DNA from: Siderastrea siderea
Lineage: Eukaryota > Cnidaria > Anthozoa > Scleractinia > Rhizangiidae
Direction: 5' to 3'
Length of the DNA: 64,000 bases
Assembly (NCBI GenBank): GCA_964030785.1
Contig: OZ034970.1
Coordinates: forward strand, 38,181,901-38,245,900
The position numbers and the translations under genes are program-made. Shown piece by piece: positions 21,258-29,672 of this stretch (positions are counted from its first letter, which is position 1; every line of letters begins with the position of its first letter). A model generated the notes under the pieces. It worked only from the letters and a program-made list of their open reading frames with translations. It was not told where the DNA came from and made no database searches.

Positions 21258-22313
21258 ATGAGTTTTTACATTACCCTGATCAGTGATCAAGCACAAGGCA
21301 CGGGACAAAAATTTACGGCTCGACTTCCTCGTTCCTATTATTTGGTAGAAGATGATTGGGAAGCAGCCCTAGTTCATATTTCCCACCCGGGGTTTAATCA
21401 ACAATGGGGAGATCAAACCAAACAGAATTGGACGCAAGAAGATAGTCAAAAACATTGGTTGAAAACAGATGTGAGATACATACCAAAACGTGCGGAGGGA
21501 ACGGCTCCGATTCAAGTGACGAAACAAATCCATTTACCCCCAGGGTATTACACCAATTTGAAAGAAGCATGGATTGCCATTGCGTACGAAATGGAAAAAC
21601 AACACATGGACGTCATGATGGATATAACTAAAATGGACGTGGACGATCAAGCGAAACGACAACAACTCGCGGCTCTCAATCTGGCTCAACCTTACGTGAA
21701 AATCACCAATACAAGCATCGCCCCCGAATTAGATTCGTTGTATGTACTCATACCAGCCAACATGCAATTTGAAATGGAATGGAAATTCGCTGGCTTGATG
21801 GGATTGGTGAAAGATGGAACGCCAAGTGAACGCGTGGTCCAAGAAAAAAATTATCTGGTTAAAAATATCGTGGATTACAACGATCGACACAAATGGACAG
21901 TAACCACCGGTCCTGCCAACAAATATCCACCTTTGGGTCATGTGTCCGTCAGTTTTACCCACCCCGATTTCAATTATTATTTGTTCTTGGGCCCGAATCT
22001 CAGTCGACAACCCTTTCCCAGTACGCCGACGGTCAAACCGCAACAAGGACAACAACAACTCATGATTTACACGGATCTGGTTGCATCGAGCATTGTGGGA
22101 AATCAAGAGAAAGGATTTTTACGTACCTTGGATGCCGGCAATACCGATCATCAATTTGATACGACGCAACGGATGTATTTTCCTCTTGGCAAAACCATCT
22201 TTGACAGCATTGCCATGGAGATTCAAACAGCTGACGGACAACCGGCTCCTTTCAAACAAGGCAGAACCATCATGACCCTTGAACTCTCCAGAAAAAGTCA
22301 ACGATGTATGTAG
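21258..22313 (+). CDS. Penton-like minor capsid protein, paralogue 1
   Basis: 351 residues starting MSFYITLISDQ. The N-terminal signature (FYITL, then FTARLPRSY, then a W-rich VHISHPGF block) and the C-terminal PFKQGRTIMTLEL match the family commonly found in invertebrate Polintons, reading roughly FYVTL..N…RLP…VGL…P at the start and F..G…TLHF at the end. I take it to be the single-jelly-roll penton/minor capsid component; this is from memory of the family. It is the most diverged of three paralogues in this element (others at 26682 and 27740). AATAAA at about 22318 is followed by a self-complementary TCAATAAA…TTTATTGA pair. Confidence 0.65.
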   Translation: MSFYITLISDQAQGTGQKFTARLPRSYYLVEDDWEAALVHISHPGFNQQWGDQTKQNWTQEDSQKHWLKTDVRYIPKRAEGTAPIQVTKQIHLPPGYYTNLKEAWIAIAYEMEKQHMDVMMDITKMDVDDQAKRQQLAALNLAQPYVKITNTSIAPELDSLYVLIPANMQFEMEWKFAGLMGLVKDGTPSERVVQEKNYLVKNIVDYNDRHKWTVTTGPANKYPPLGHVSVSFTHPDFNYYLFLGPNLSRQPFPSTPTVKPQQGQQQLMIYTDLVASSIVGNQEKGFLRTLDAGNTDHQFDTTQRMYFPLGKTIFDSIAMEIQTADGQPAPFKQGRTIMTLELSRKSQRCM

Positions 22314-22315
22314 AG

Positions 22316-22360
22316 AATCAATAAAGATCACAACATCTTTTATTGATCTTTCGTATGTGG
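22316..22360. terminator. Polyadenylation signal inside an inverted repeat
   Basis: AATCAATAAAGATC and its near-complement GATC…TTTATTGAT face each other just after the stop at 22313. AATAAA on the plus strand serves the first penton-like gene. Confidence 0.55.
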
Positions 22361-22503
22361 TTTTTTATAGAGAAACAAAAGGGTCACGTGGGAGGGAAGG
22401 GACCAATGAGAGAAAGGCCCCATCATGCTTTGGGAGGGGAAGAGGTGGGGGTACCCCCCTCCCCCCTCCTTAGATAGACCATGGTGCATTGCGCGAATCG
22501 GGG

Positions 22504-22511
22504 TATATAAG
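22504..22511 (+). promoter_or_regulatory. TATA box TATATAAG
   Basis: Lies 78 bp before the ATG at 22589. A three-codon upstream frame (ATG at 22552) sits in the leader. Confidence 0.55.
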
Positions 22512-22588
22512 TCAAGCGAGGCCCCAGGACGCCATTCCTAGCTTTGAGTTCATGCTTGGTTGACTTATGTCAGTTCAAGAGAGCGAAA

Positions 22589-23122
22589 ATGTCTGAATCG
22601 AGAACTGTGTTGGGCTCCCTGTGTAGTGAGGTGAACGTGGGAGGGCTCGAGTACTTGAGGAGGAGAGCGGGGGCGGAGATGAACCCCTTGGATCGCCATA
22701 CGAGACGAGTGATGGAAAGGCGGGAAGAAGCGTGGCGCCCCCTCAATAAATATCGCGTGGCGGCGTTCATCCGCATGTTGGTCCTGTACGCAGTGGAAAC
22801 CGAGAATGGTCACCCCCGTGGGCCACACCCAGAGATTGTGAAGGTCCTACACAAGGCCCTGATTACCAGGATTATTCCCTTTATTTGTCGGAGGATAACG
22901 GCCACCATGGACGAACGTTTTTGGATTATTACTTTGGAGCAGTTTAATGAGTTGGATTTTTATTTGATTAATCACCTGCCACGAGTGCATGCAGCGGACC
23001 GATGGCAGGAAATTGCGTTTTTTTTTAAAGAAGTGGTCCGCCAAAGGGAGGAGTACAAAAGGATGGAGAGGGAGAGGAGAGAGAGGATGCGGGAGCAAGT
23101 GCGACGTGTTTTGTTTCGTTGA
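22589..23122 (+). CDS. Element-specific protein of unknown function
   Basis: 177 residues from ATG 22589; a longer frame from 22544 would need TTG. Mostly helical by composition. A Trp/Tyr/Phe-rich middle (about 90-140, e.g. RIIPFICRRI and FWIITLEQFNELDFYL) is followed by a strongly charged C-terminal helix (about 145-177, EEYKRMERERRERMREQVRR). No known domain recognised. It has its own TATA box and lies between the first penton-like gene and the convergent SLOG gene. Could be a regulatory or nucleic-acid-binding accessory protein. Confidence 0.6.
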   Translation: MSESRTVLGSLCSEVNVGGLEYLRRRAGAEMNPLDRHTRRVMERREEAWRPLNKYRVAAFIRMLVLYAVETENGHPRGPHPEIVKVLHKALITRIIPFICRRITATMDERFWIITLEQFNELDFYLINHLPRVHAADRWQEIAFFFKEVVRQREEYKRMERERRERMREQVRRVLFR

Positions 23123-23413
23123 ACATTTTTTATTTTTTTGTATTGTGAGTCAAGGCTGCTGTGCGTCAAGAGACATTTATTTATGATGAACGTGCAAACT
23201 CAGTGATGTCAGTTTTTATTTTTTAATTAAAAAGAGTTGATGTTTTTTTACAAAGGGTGGTTGGTCTTCTTTGCCACGCGGGTGGGGTGTTCCTATTTAC
23301 AATTGGAAAAGCTATCTACAGTTTGAAAAAATAAAAATGACTATGTACAATTGGAAAAAATAAAAACTAAAAGAAAAGCTATGTACAGATTGAAAAAAAT
23401 AAAAACTAAGAAA
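23123..23413. other. Convergent 3' region with A/T-rich tails
   Basis: Between a plus-strand and a minus-strand gene. Contains TTTATT strings (polyadenylation signals on the minus strand) and three imperfect copies of a CTATGTACAATTGGAAAAAATAAAAA-type unit (about 23310-23405), which also supply AATAAA on the plus strand. No gene. Confidence 0.55.
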
Positions 23414-24106
23414 TTACAAATGAAAGTCTTCCAGTTCCATACGTAATTGATCAATGTTCTCGGGTAGACAGAAGGTGCGGTTGAACAAGGCTTGAATTTC
23501 GGCTCGGGTTTTCTCGTCCACATCCCGGGATCCCACAATAGCACTGCTTTGATGAAGGGTGGGCTTTTTGGGTCCCCAAGGGACAAATTGACTGCCAGTG
23601 ACCAGGGTGGCGGCATTCTCATTGACTTGGTAGTAATGGTCCGAGCGGTACCATGATTGACTGGGGATGTCAAACAGGTAGACGGGTTTGCCTTGATCCA
23701 AAGCCAATTGCACCGTCCAACCAGTGCCTCCTTTCACACGTTTATGATCCGGTTCCAAGATGCCAAAGGCATAGATGGTATGGGCTCTTTTGGCCAATTG
23801 ATAATTGCGTTGCAGCAATTGCAGGGTGTAAAAATGACTGGGCATTTGTTTGCCTAGTTTCTCCGCCGCCTGGTGAAGATGGGGGTTGGCCAGCATCAGG
23901 ACTTCCACCGTAGAAGGGGTGACGAAAGTGGATCGAGGATGGTTCGGGGGGACCAGGACTTCTAGTTGCATCCCAAAGTGTTTGGCCTGTTCTTCCACAA
24001 GGGCATCCGTACCTTTGGCTCCCCCGGTGTAGACCACATGGCCATGACCCACTTGCAGTTCCAAGGCACCGAGATCTTGTTCTCCAATCATGATGTCTGG
24101 GGGCAT
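23414..24106 (-). CDS. SLOG-fold (DprA/YspA/LOG-like) nucleotide-binding protein
   Basis: 231 residues from ATG 24106; a longer frame from 24136 starts with TTG. Residues about 22-40 read GHVVYTGGAKGTDALVEEQA, the Rossmann-like TGGAxGxD loop typical of SLOG proteins (YspA/DUF2493, DprA and LOG relatives). Further on, AHTIYAFGILEP is followed by a VKGGTGWTVQLALDQGKPVY block, the second GGT ligand-binding signature with the usual 'A…GKPV' strand. SLOG domains bind nucleotide-derived ligands, and in prokaryotic conflict systems act as sensors paired with SLATT membrane effectors. It is transcribed divergently from the GRF zinc-finger gene with a TATA-like element at 24145-24152. Function in the element is unknown; SLOG proteins can also be nucleotide-processing enzymes. 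Confidence 0.75.
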   Translation of the reverse strand: MPPDIMIGEQDLGALELQVGHGHVVYTGGAKGTDALVEEQAKHFGMQLEVLVPPNHPRSTFVTPSTVEVLMLANPHLHQAAEKLGKQMPSHFYTLQLLQRNYQLAKRAHTIYAFGILEPDHKRVKGGTGWTVQLALDQGKPVYLFDIPSQSWYRSDHYYQVNENAATLVTGSQFVPWGPKKPTLHQSSAIVGSRDVDEKTRAEIQALFNRTFCLPENIDQLRMELEDFHL

Positions 24107-24144
24107 GGCTTTTGAGAATGAAGATCTAGTGACCAAGGGAGCTC

Positions 24145-24283
24145 CTTAAATAGGGACAACGGACCAATGGGAAGACAAGAAGTCCTTATTTGGATTGAAC
24201 AAGCTGACCAATGGGAAGATAACAAGTCCTTATATGGGTAGGAGAAGCTGACCAATGACAGTCAAGGGTCTAAGGTATAAAAA
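24145..24283. promoter_or_regulatory. Bidirectional promoter with three CCAAT boxes
   Basis: TATTTAAG on the minus strand (24145-24152) lies about 40 bp before the SLOG ATG, and TATAAAAA (24276-24283) lies about 40 bp before the ATG at 24322. Between them is a repeated unit (GACCAATGGGAAGA…AAGTCCTTAT, about 24170 and 24212) and a third ACCAATGACAG at about 24251. Confidence 0.65.
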
Positions 24284-24321
24284 GGCAGGGTCGGTAGGGG
24301 TGACATCAACCTTTGAGTACG

Positions 24322-25191
24322 ATGTCCACCGATCGGAAGAGAAAATCAACCCATCCCCCAGAGGGGAAGAAGAAGAAGAAGAGCATTCAACATATGACGC
24401 CCGTGGACTGTGATGCTGTGGTGTGCGACGTAGTGGAAGACACCCGAGCTGCTGTGGAAGATATGATGAAAGAATTGAATGACATGGTGGAGCAATCACC
24501 CCCAGCACCTCAATTCACCTTGACGACCGTGTATGATCCTCCCAGTTCAGTGGACACTATGGTATGTCCTTACCATGAGGTGCGTTTGGAGGCCCGAGAA
24601 TCTCAAAAGGGATGGAAGTATGTGAAATGTCCCATGCAACCGTGTTTGCTGTTTTGTGGTCAAGATAAAGTTCTGGAGTATATGAAAGCCGTGTATAGTC
24701 AACCTCATGTAGAAGTGTTGGACATGTGGGGTGGTTTACAATGCTTTTGCCGTGAACCCGCTACGCTACAACAGAGTCATTCGACCCAGAACCCCGATCG
24801 GTTGTTTCTGACTTGTTCCAAGAAAACGTGTGGCTTCTTCCGATGGGCCGATCAACCCTTGGGTTCCAAGTACTGGACGTGGTTTCATGACAACCCTCCC
24901 AAAAAAGCCGACCAACAAGCTGAACCACCCACCCGTGATGCTCAAGGATATCCCAAGAGGGGCTATGACATCCCTGGCCCGCCCCCTCGAGTCCAAAGCA
25001 AAGAGGACGTGGAACGAGAACGACCCCTGACAGACTATGAGAAACAATTGTTACGAGAAATTCAAGAGCTCAAGAACCGTCAAGAAATGATGGTAGCCCC
25101 AGCTCCACCACCCCCCAAGTACAGTGACAGTGTAGAGAACTGGCAGAAAGGTCTAGAGACCGTCAGTTACGGCCGTCTAGGTCTCTTTTAA
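24322..25191 (+). CDS. Protein with GRF-type zinc finger
   Basis: 289 residues from ATG 24322; TTG 24313 rejected. A basic N-terminus (KRKSTHPPEGKKKKK) suggests nuclear targeting. Two zinc modules follow. The first has C82, H85, C103, C108 or C112 (VCPYH…KGWKYVKCP). The second is a clear GRF finger with C141, C143, C165 and C170 (CFC…FLTCSKKTCGFFRWAD). GRF fingers bind single-stranded nucleic acid in enzymes such as APE2 and topoisomerase 3. The C-terminus has a charged coiled-coil-like stretch (about 225-260) and a proline run. Probably DNA-binding, acting in replication, repair or regulation. AATAAA at 25204 follows the stop. Confidence 0.7.
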   Translation: MSTDRKRKSTHPPEGKKKKKSIQHMTPVDCDAVVCDVVEDTRAAVEDMMKELNDMVEQSPPAPQFTLTTVYDPPSSVDTMVCPYHEVRLEARESQKGWKYVKCPMQPCLLFCGQDKVLEYMKAVYSQPHVEVLDMWGGLQCFCREPATLQQSHSTQNPDRLFLTCSKKTCGFFRWADQPLGSKYWTWFHDNPPKKADQQAEPPTRDAQGYPKRGYDIPGPPPRVQSKEDVERERPLTDYEKQLLREIQELKNRQEMMVAPAPPPPKYSDSVENWQKGLETVSYGRLGLF

Positions 25192-25578
25192 ATGAGAGAA
25201 CGAATAAAAGTTTTTATCAATGTCACCATGGAGTCTGTATGTGATGCGTGGGAGTCTATCTTGTCCCTGGGGCAATGGCAATGTCATCAAACCCTTTGTC
25301 AAGTCTTATATGATCACCAACCCGGCACCCAAATCCCCATACCCCCTTGTCCCGAGGACACGCATCCTCTTCACCTCTTTGAAGAAACCCATGTGGACCG
25401 TAACCTATATCGATGGGTGGTGTTTGTCTTATGGTTAAAAGCTCACCCAGAGGCATGGCGATGGTATCGAATCATTCAAAAGGCGCATCCCCACACGGTC
25501 CCCACCATATCGACCTTATGGGATGAATGCCAGAACGTATGGCCCCTCGAAAGAAAAAGGTCTCCCCATCATGGTTGA
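25192..25578 (+). CDS. Small protein of unknown function upstream of the integrase
   Basis: 128 residues from ATG 25192, one base after the preceding stop; an internal ATG at 25228 (MESVCDAWESI) is an alternative start. Rich in Trp, His and Cys with a helical tail (RWYRIIQKAHP). The last 52 bp overlap the integrase start at 25527. No domain recognised. The open frame and compact placement support a real gene, but it is unproven. Confidence 0.5.
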   Translation: MRERIKVFINVTMESVCDAWESILSLGQWQCHQTLCQVLYDHQPGTQIPIPPCPEDTHPLHLFEETHVDRNLYRWVVFVLWLKAHPEAWRWYRIIQKAHPHTVPTISTLWDECQNVWPLERKRSPHHG

Positions 25579-26678
25579 AGCGTTACCACGATCCTCGAGC
25601 CCCGGGGAGTTTAGGTGGGGTGCAACGGTTTGCTAAAGCCCATCGTCTCCCTTTGAAAAAAGCTCAACGGGTCTTGGAACGGGATTTGGCCTATACGTTA
25701 CATAAACCACGACGTCGTCGTTTTCCCACCGTCCCCGTCATTGTAGGAGGATTAGATGATCAATGGGTCGCGGATTTAGTGGAAGTGCAACCGTTGGCCA
25801 AGTATAATCGGGGTATACGCTACTTGTTGACGGTCTTGGATGTGTTGTCCAAGTACGCGTGGGTCCAACCGTTGAAAGACAAAACCGGGGTGGCGTTGGT
25901 CCATGCCTTTGACAAGATTTTGAAAGGACGACGTCACCCGAATCGATTGCAAACGGATCGAGGGAAAGAATTTTACAACCGGACCTTTCAACGATGGCTT
26001 GACGAGCAAGGCATTCAACATTTTTCGACCGAAGGGGATGCGAAAGCCAGTGTGGTGGAACGATTTAATCGGACCTTGAAAGAACGGTTGTACCGTTATT
26101 TTACTGCGGCCAACACCTTACGCTTTGACGATGTGTTACCCGAGTTGGTGCAAGGGTATAATGCCACCCGGCATCGAAGTATTGGTATGGCCCCTCAAGA
26201 CGTGACGTGGGACAACGAAGAAGCCGTGTGGAAACGATTGTATGCCCAACGGTTGAAAGACCAGAAAAAACCTAAATTCAAAGTCGGAGATCGTGTCCGT
26301 CTCAATAAGATTCATCGTACGTTTGAAAAAGGCTATTTACCCGGTTGGACCGAAGAAGTGTTTGTGGTGCATCGGGTGATCCCGGGATCTGTGCCCACGT
26401 ATAAGATTCACGAATGGGATGAGACCCCCGTCCAAGGTACGTTTTATGAAGAGGATTTACAAAAAGTCCATGTGTCCGAGGTGTTTCGCATCGAAAAGGT
26501 ACTTAAGCGACAAAAAGATCGTTGGTTGGTTAAGTGGAAAGGGTGGCCCGACAAGTACAATAGTTGGATTGCAAGTCAAGACGTCACGTCTCTCCAACCA
26601 CCCCAGAGGAAAAGCCCACCCAAACGACAACTGAAGACTAAAGAGACAAGCCCACCCAAAAGACGACGACGTGACTAA
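25527..26678 (+). CDS. Polinton integrase with C-terminal chromodomain
   Basis: 383-residue retrovirus-like integrase. The N-terminal helical region is followed by the rve core with D83 (WVADLVEV), D144 (LQTDRGKEF) and E178 (VVERFNRTLKERL), all three catalytic acids present. An SH3-like segment lies at about 250-312 (FKVGDRVRLNK…FYEEDLQKV). A chromodomain follows at about 318-350 (VFRIEKVLKRQK then RWLVKWKGWPDKYNSWI), then a basic tail (SPPKRRRRD). The chromodomain could guide insertion to methylated histone H3, as in chromoviruses. ATG 25527 is the first in frame; 25539 is an alternative. Confidence 0.93.
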   Translation: MPERMAPRKKKVSPSWLKRYHDPRAPGSLGGVQRFAKAHRLPLKKAQRVLERDLAYTLHKPRRRRFPTVPVIVGGLDDQWVADLVEVQPLAKYNRGIRYLLTVLDVLSKYAWVQPLKDKTGVALVHAFDKILKGRRHPNRLQTDRGKEFYNRTFQRWLDEQGIQHFSTEGDAKASVVERFNRTLKERLYRYFTAANTLRFDDVLPELVQGYNATRHRSIGMAPQDVTWDNEEAVWKRLYAQRLKDQKKPKFKVGDRVRLNKIHRTFEKGYLPGWTEEVFVVHRVIPGSVPTYKIHEWDETPVQGTFYEEDLQKVHVSEVFRIEKVLKRQKDRWLVKWKGWPDKYNSWIASQDVTSLQPPQRKSPPKRQLKTKETSPPKRRRRD

Positions 26679-26681
26679 ACA

Positions 26682-27725
26682 ATGACGTTGGTGCCCAACT
26701 CTTCGTTTTACGTGACGTTGATGAGTCATGCGAGTACCAAAGAGTTTCCTGGGAACAAGAGTCATCATTTCAGAAACCGATTGCCTAAACCCATCCGATT
26801 TGTGGGACGAGGATGGATGGTGGGTATGGTGAGTTTATCCTTACCTACCATTCCCGTGATAGCGGAAGAAGGAGGCGTGGGTGATTCCCATCCTCTGTTG
26901 TATGTACGATGGCACGAACGGGTGTATGCCCAAGACGATCAAGGCAACGATCGATGGTGGCATCAACGTCGCGAACTCACTGTCTACGGACGAGATATGA
27001 GAAAGGAATTGGCCTCGTCGACGGGATCGCACTTTTTTCATCAACTGGTGTACCGTTACGAGCAAGCCCGTGCCAAACAAACCGAACCCAAAAACAAATG
27101 GACCGAGGACAATGGCGTCAAATTATACCCGACGTTTGAATGGACCTCCGAAGGGGATTTGTTATTGAATACCACCAATGTGGATTACAAACGACAAGTA
27201 GCGCACGTGTCATGGGGCAGATCCTTGGCCCTGAGAATGGGATGGATTGAACAAGCGTCCCCCGGTCAGTATCGATTGGGTCCGAATCTCTTGCAAGAAT
27301 TTCAAGGCATTTCCACCATTCCCACCCCGACGGATATCCGCGATGCCGCTAACAAGCCCATCTTTTGGAAAGTGGAGGGGGATTATCTGAAATTGAGTCT
27401 ATCGTGCCCTTGGCGGTTTGTGAATTTGAACCAGACCTTTCGTCCCTCGTTGGAATTTCCCTCCACGCGTCCTTTGCACGTGTATTGTGATGTTGGCACC
27501 AGCAGTATGGTAGGGGGTCGTATCACCGATCTCTTAAGAGAAATCAAGTACCAGCCTCAAAACACCACCCACTTTGAACCTCGGCATATTCAATATATCC
27601 CAGTACGCAACGAAGTGGTGGAAATCGTCGAAACCCAGATGGCCGAAACCAATGGGGATCTGGTGAAATTTGGTGAAGGCCATGCCCTCCTGACCCTCCA
27701 CTTTAAAAGGGAAGTGGTGGTGTGA
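26682..27725 (+). CDS. Penton-like minor capsid protein, paralogue 2
   Basis: 347 residues; starts 3 nt after the integrase stop. N-terminus SSFYVTLMSHASTKEFPGN, then RLPKPIRFVGRGW and MVSLSLP. Late region has LHVYCDVGTSSMVGGRI and TDLLREIKYQ, and the C-terminus has FGEGHALLTLHFKR. The whole layout matches paralogue 3 immediately downstream. Interpreted as a penton/minor capsid protein from the family pattern. Overlaps the region of paralogue 3 by a few bases only if that gene used GTG. Confidence 0.7.
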   Translation: MTLVPNSSFYVTLMSHASTKEFPGNKSHHFRNRLPKPIRFVGRGWMVGMVSLSLPTIPVIAEEGGVGDSHPLLYVRWHERVYAQDDQGNDRWWHQRRELTVYGRDMRKELASSTGSHFFHQLVYRYEQARAKQTEPKNKWTEDNGVKLYPTFEWTSEGDLLLNTTNVDYKRQVAHVSWGRSLALRMGWIEQASPGQYRLGPNLLQEFQGISTIPTPTDIRDAANKPIFWKVEGDYLKLSLSCPWRFVNLNQTFRPSLEFPSTRPLHVYCDVGTSSMVGGRITDLLREIKYQPQNTTHFEPRHIQYIPVRNEVVEIVETQMAETNGDLVKFGEGHALLTLHFKREVVV

Positions 27726-27739
27726 AGAAGAAAGACAAC

Positions 27740-28783
27740 ATGTCGTTCTACGTGACGTTACCCAGTCATGCCAACCGACGTGAATTTCCCAACAACCAAG
27801 CCAATTCCTTCAAGATTCGTTTACCTCAACCGTTACAGCTCACAGGGGGTGGATGGCAAGTGGGGTTGAGCGCCATTTCCTTACCGGATACCCGCGTCAA
27901 TTTGTACGAGTTGGTGAAGAAAGATGGGTACATCCTAGCGACGTCGTGGGAGATCACTTATCCCGCCCCGGGTAAAACCGATGGCACCATGGCCGCGCGC
28001 ATAGGCACGGCGCAAACCCTCATCCAAGACGTTCAAGATTTGGATTGGGTGGTGGATGGCGTGAGTTTCATGAAAGCCACGATTGCCCATTTGGAACAAC
28101 GACGCCAGGAAACGGCCATTCAAGGAGGCCGGTTTACCAACGATCAAGGCAAACACACCTACGTCAAGTTCAAGTGGGAAGGCGACGATCTGCTCATCGA
28201 CAACACGAATGTCTGCCATTGTGGTAACAAAACACCAGTCCTTACCATCTACACCAAGTTGGCGCTCAAGATGGGATGGTTACGTAAAATTAGCAGTGGA
28301 TTGGTGTTGGGCCCGAACTTACAGCAAGAATTCCTGGGGGATCAAGTCCCCGACATCACCAACAACAGCGATTGGCAGGATGTCACCGACGGTCAGGGGA
28401 ACGCGGTCTTTTGGACGGTGCGTTCTATTTTACCGGATTATTTACAATTGAGTATGAGTTGTGGGTGGCGTTTCACCAACTTGAATACGGCGTTTCGGGC
28501 GGTGGTGGGGGAACCCACACGATCGTTGCACGTGTACTCGGACGTGGCAGGCAGTATGATGGTAGGCAATCGCGTGACTGATTTGTTACGTGAAATTCAA
28601 TACAAGCGAGAAGCACGTGGCACCCTGTATTTTGAACCGTTGCACATTCATTACATGTCTCTTCGTAACGAGGTGGTGGAAATGATTCACGTTCAAGTGG
28701 CTGAAACGATTGGTGCCGGAGGAGACTTGGTCAAGTTTGGTGAAGGTCATACCATTGTCACGTTACACTTCAAAAAGACATAA
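27740..28783 (+). CDS. Penton-like minor capsid protein, paralogue 3
   Basis: 347 residues from ATG 27740; an in-frame GTG at 27722 is not needed. N-terminus MSFYVTLPSHANRREFPNN, RLPQPLQLTGGGW, VGLSAISLPD. C-terminus shares LHVYSDVAGSMMVGNRVTDL and FGEGHTIVTLHFKK with paralogue 2. Tandem duplication is evident from matching motif order and lengths. The middle region (about 60-200) is more diverged, suggesting different surface-exposed parts. Confidence 0.7.
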   Translation: MSFYVTLPSHANRREFPNNQANSFKIRLPQPLQLTGGGWQVGLSAISLPDTRVNLYELVKKDGYILATSWEITYPAPGKTDGTMAARIGTAQTLIQDVQDLDWVVDGVSFMKATIAHLEQRRQETAIQGGRFTNDQGKHTYVKFKWEGDDLLIDNTNVCHCGNKTPVLTIYTKLALKMGWLRKISSGLVLGPNLQQEFLGDQVPDITNNSDWQDVTDGQGNAVFWTVRSILPDYLQLSMSCGWRFTNLNTAFRAVVGEPTRSLHVYSDVAGSMMVGNRVTDLLREIQYKREARGTLYFEPLHIHYMSLRNEVVEMIHVQVAETIGAGGDLVKFGEGHTIVTLHFKKT

Positions 28784-28816
28784 AAAAGAGAGACGAGAAG
28801 GGAACCCAAATCAATC

Positions 28817-29053
28817 ATGCCTCCGAAACGACGACGACGACGACGACGACGCCGACCACAGCGTCCACAAGCGGGGGAAGGGGTCAACGCGGTGATTGCC
28901 GGGATTCCTAAGGCCGCTTGGTCCATCACCAAAGGGGTAGAAAAGTTAGCCAAAAAGAATTACCTAAGATCAACGAAGAAACGTATGGAAGAAATGCGAA
29001 GTGGGAAACGCAAACGGTGGGCGGGGGAATCGTTTACGTGCAACGTCATGTGA
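28817..29053 (+). CDS. Small Arg-rich protein
   Basis: 78 residues: a poly-arginine N-terminus (PPKRRRRRRRRRPQRP), then a moderately hydrophobic AGEGVNAVIAGIPKAAWSI segment and a Lys/Arg-rich C-terminus. Composition resembles core/DNA-condensing or minor capsid proteins of adenovirus-like particles. Starts 34 nt after paralogue 3, within a run of virion genes. Function inferred from composition and place only. Confidence 0.5.
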   Translation: MPPKRRRRRRRRRPQRPQAGEGVNAVIAGIPKAAWSITKGVEKLAKKNYLRSTKKRMEEMRSGKRKRWAGESFTCNVM

Positions 29054-29054
29054 G

Positions 29055-29062
29055 TATAAAAA
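29055..29062 (+). promoter_or_regulatory. TATA box TATAAAAA
   Basis: Lies 31 bp before the ATG at 29093, directly after the stop of the preceding gene. Confidence 0.6.
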
Positions 29063-29092
29063 GAAAACAAGGGTTGTGAAAAACAAACAAAG

Positions 29093-29278
29093 ATGCCCAA
29101 GACAAGAGTGCGTCGAAGGAGACGAAGAAGGCAACGAGGGGGTCTCTTGCCCCTGGCCGCCCTCATTCCAGCCTTGATCGCTGGAGGAAAAGCTGTGGCG
29201 TTGGGTGCCGCAAGTGGTGCCGCGAGTTACGGGGCTAAAAAAGGGTTGGAAGCCGCTTTTCGGAAAAAACGACGATGA
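29093..29278 (+). CDS. pX/mu-like small basic protein with hydrophobic core
   Basis: 61 residues: basic start (PKTRVRRRRRRRQRGG), a hydrophobic Ala/Leu/Gly centre (LLPLAALIPALIAGG) and a basic end (FRKKRR). The basic-hydrophobic-basic layout with RGG resembles adenoviral pX (mu) precursors, for which an adenain-like protease present downstream would be the processing enzyme. TATA boxes lie before and after it. Assignment is by composition. Confidence 0.55.
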   Translation: MPKTRVRRRRRRRQRGGLLPLAALIPALIAGGKAVALGAASGAASYGAKKGLEAAFRKKRR

Positions 29279-29281
29279 CGG

Positions 29282-29289
29282 TATAAAAA
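29282..29289 (+). promoter_or_regulatory. TATA box TATAAAAA
   Basis: Three nt after the stop of the pX-like gene and about 57 bp before the ATG at 29346. Confidence 0.55.
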
Positions 29290-29345
29290 GGGGAGTCCCA
29301 TAAAGCCTAAACAAAACGTTTATCCCTGGTGAAGAAGAAGACACC

Positions 29346-29672
29346 ATGCGTGGGGGAAGTTTGACACGATTTCGAACCGACGAGTGGTATGATCAACAAG
29401 GCAAAGGAGTGATGACGGATCTGATGCGTGGGGGGTTGCAAGGTCTTATAAGGACGCGAAATCCTTTAAAATTGCCTAGTAATATCAAGAGAGGCTTGGA
29501 AACGGGTTTGACACGCGGTGTTAAACGCAAAGCCGAACAAGTCCTTAAAAAGGAAATCACCAAACAAGCCAAGAAAGCGTTGAATCAGAAGAACGTGAAA
29601 GACGCCGTGCGTGTAGCCACGGCCTTATTTCCCAAACAAACCAAACGTGCACGTGATATTTTGGGAGTCTAA
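29346..29672 (+). CDS. Small basic virion-type protein (pVI-like?)
   Basis: 108 residues, Lys/Arg-rich with two Gly-rich patches near the start (MRGGSLTRF, MRGGLQGL) followed by an amphipathic Lys/Ala helix (about 55-95). It could be a DNA-binding or membrane-lytic minor capsid protein. The stop overlaps the next start (TAATG). No domain recognised. Confidence 0.5.
   Translation: MRGGSLTRFRTDEWYDQQGKGVMTDLMRGGLQGLIRTRNPLKLPSNIKRGLETGLTRGVKRKAEQVLKKEITKQAKKALNQKNVKDAVRVATALFPKQTKRARDILGV

Noticed and set aside
22544..22588. N-terminal extension of the 22589 gene
   Set aside because: Requires TTG initiation; eukaryotic expression should use ATG 22589. The same reasoning moved starts at 24106, 24322, 27740, 7145 and 35026.
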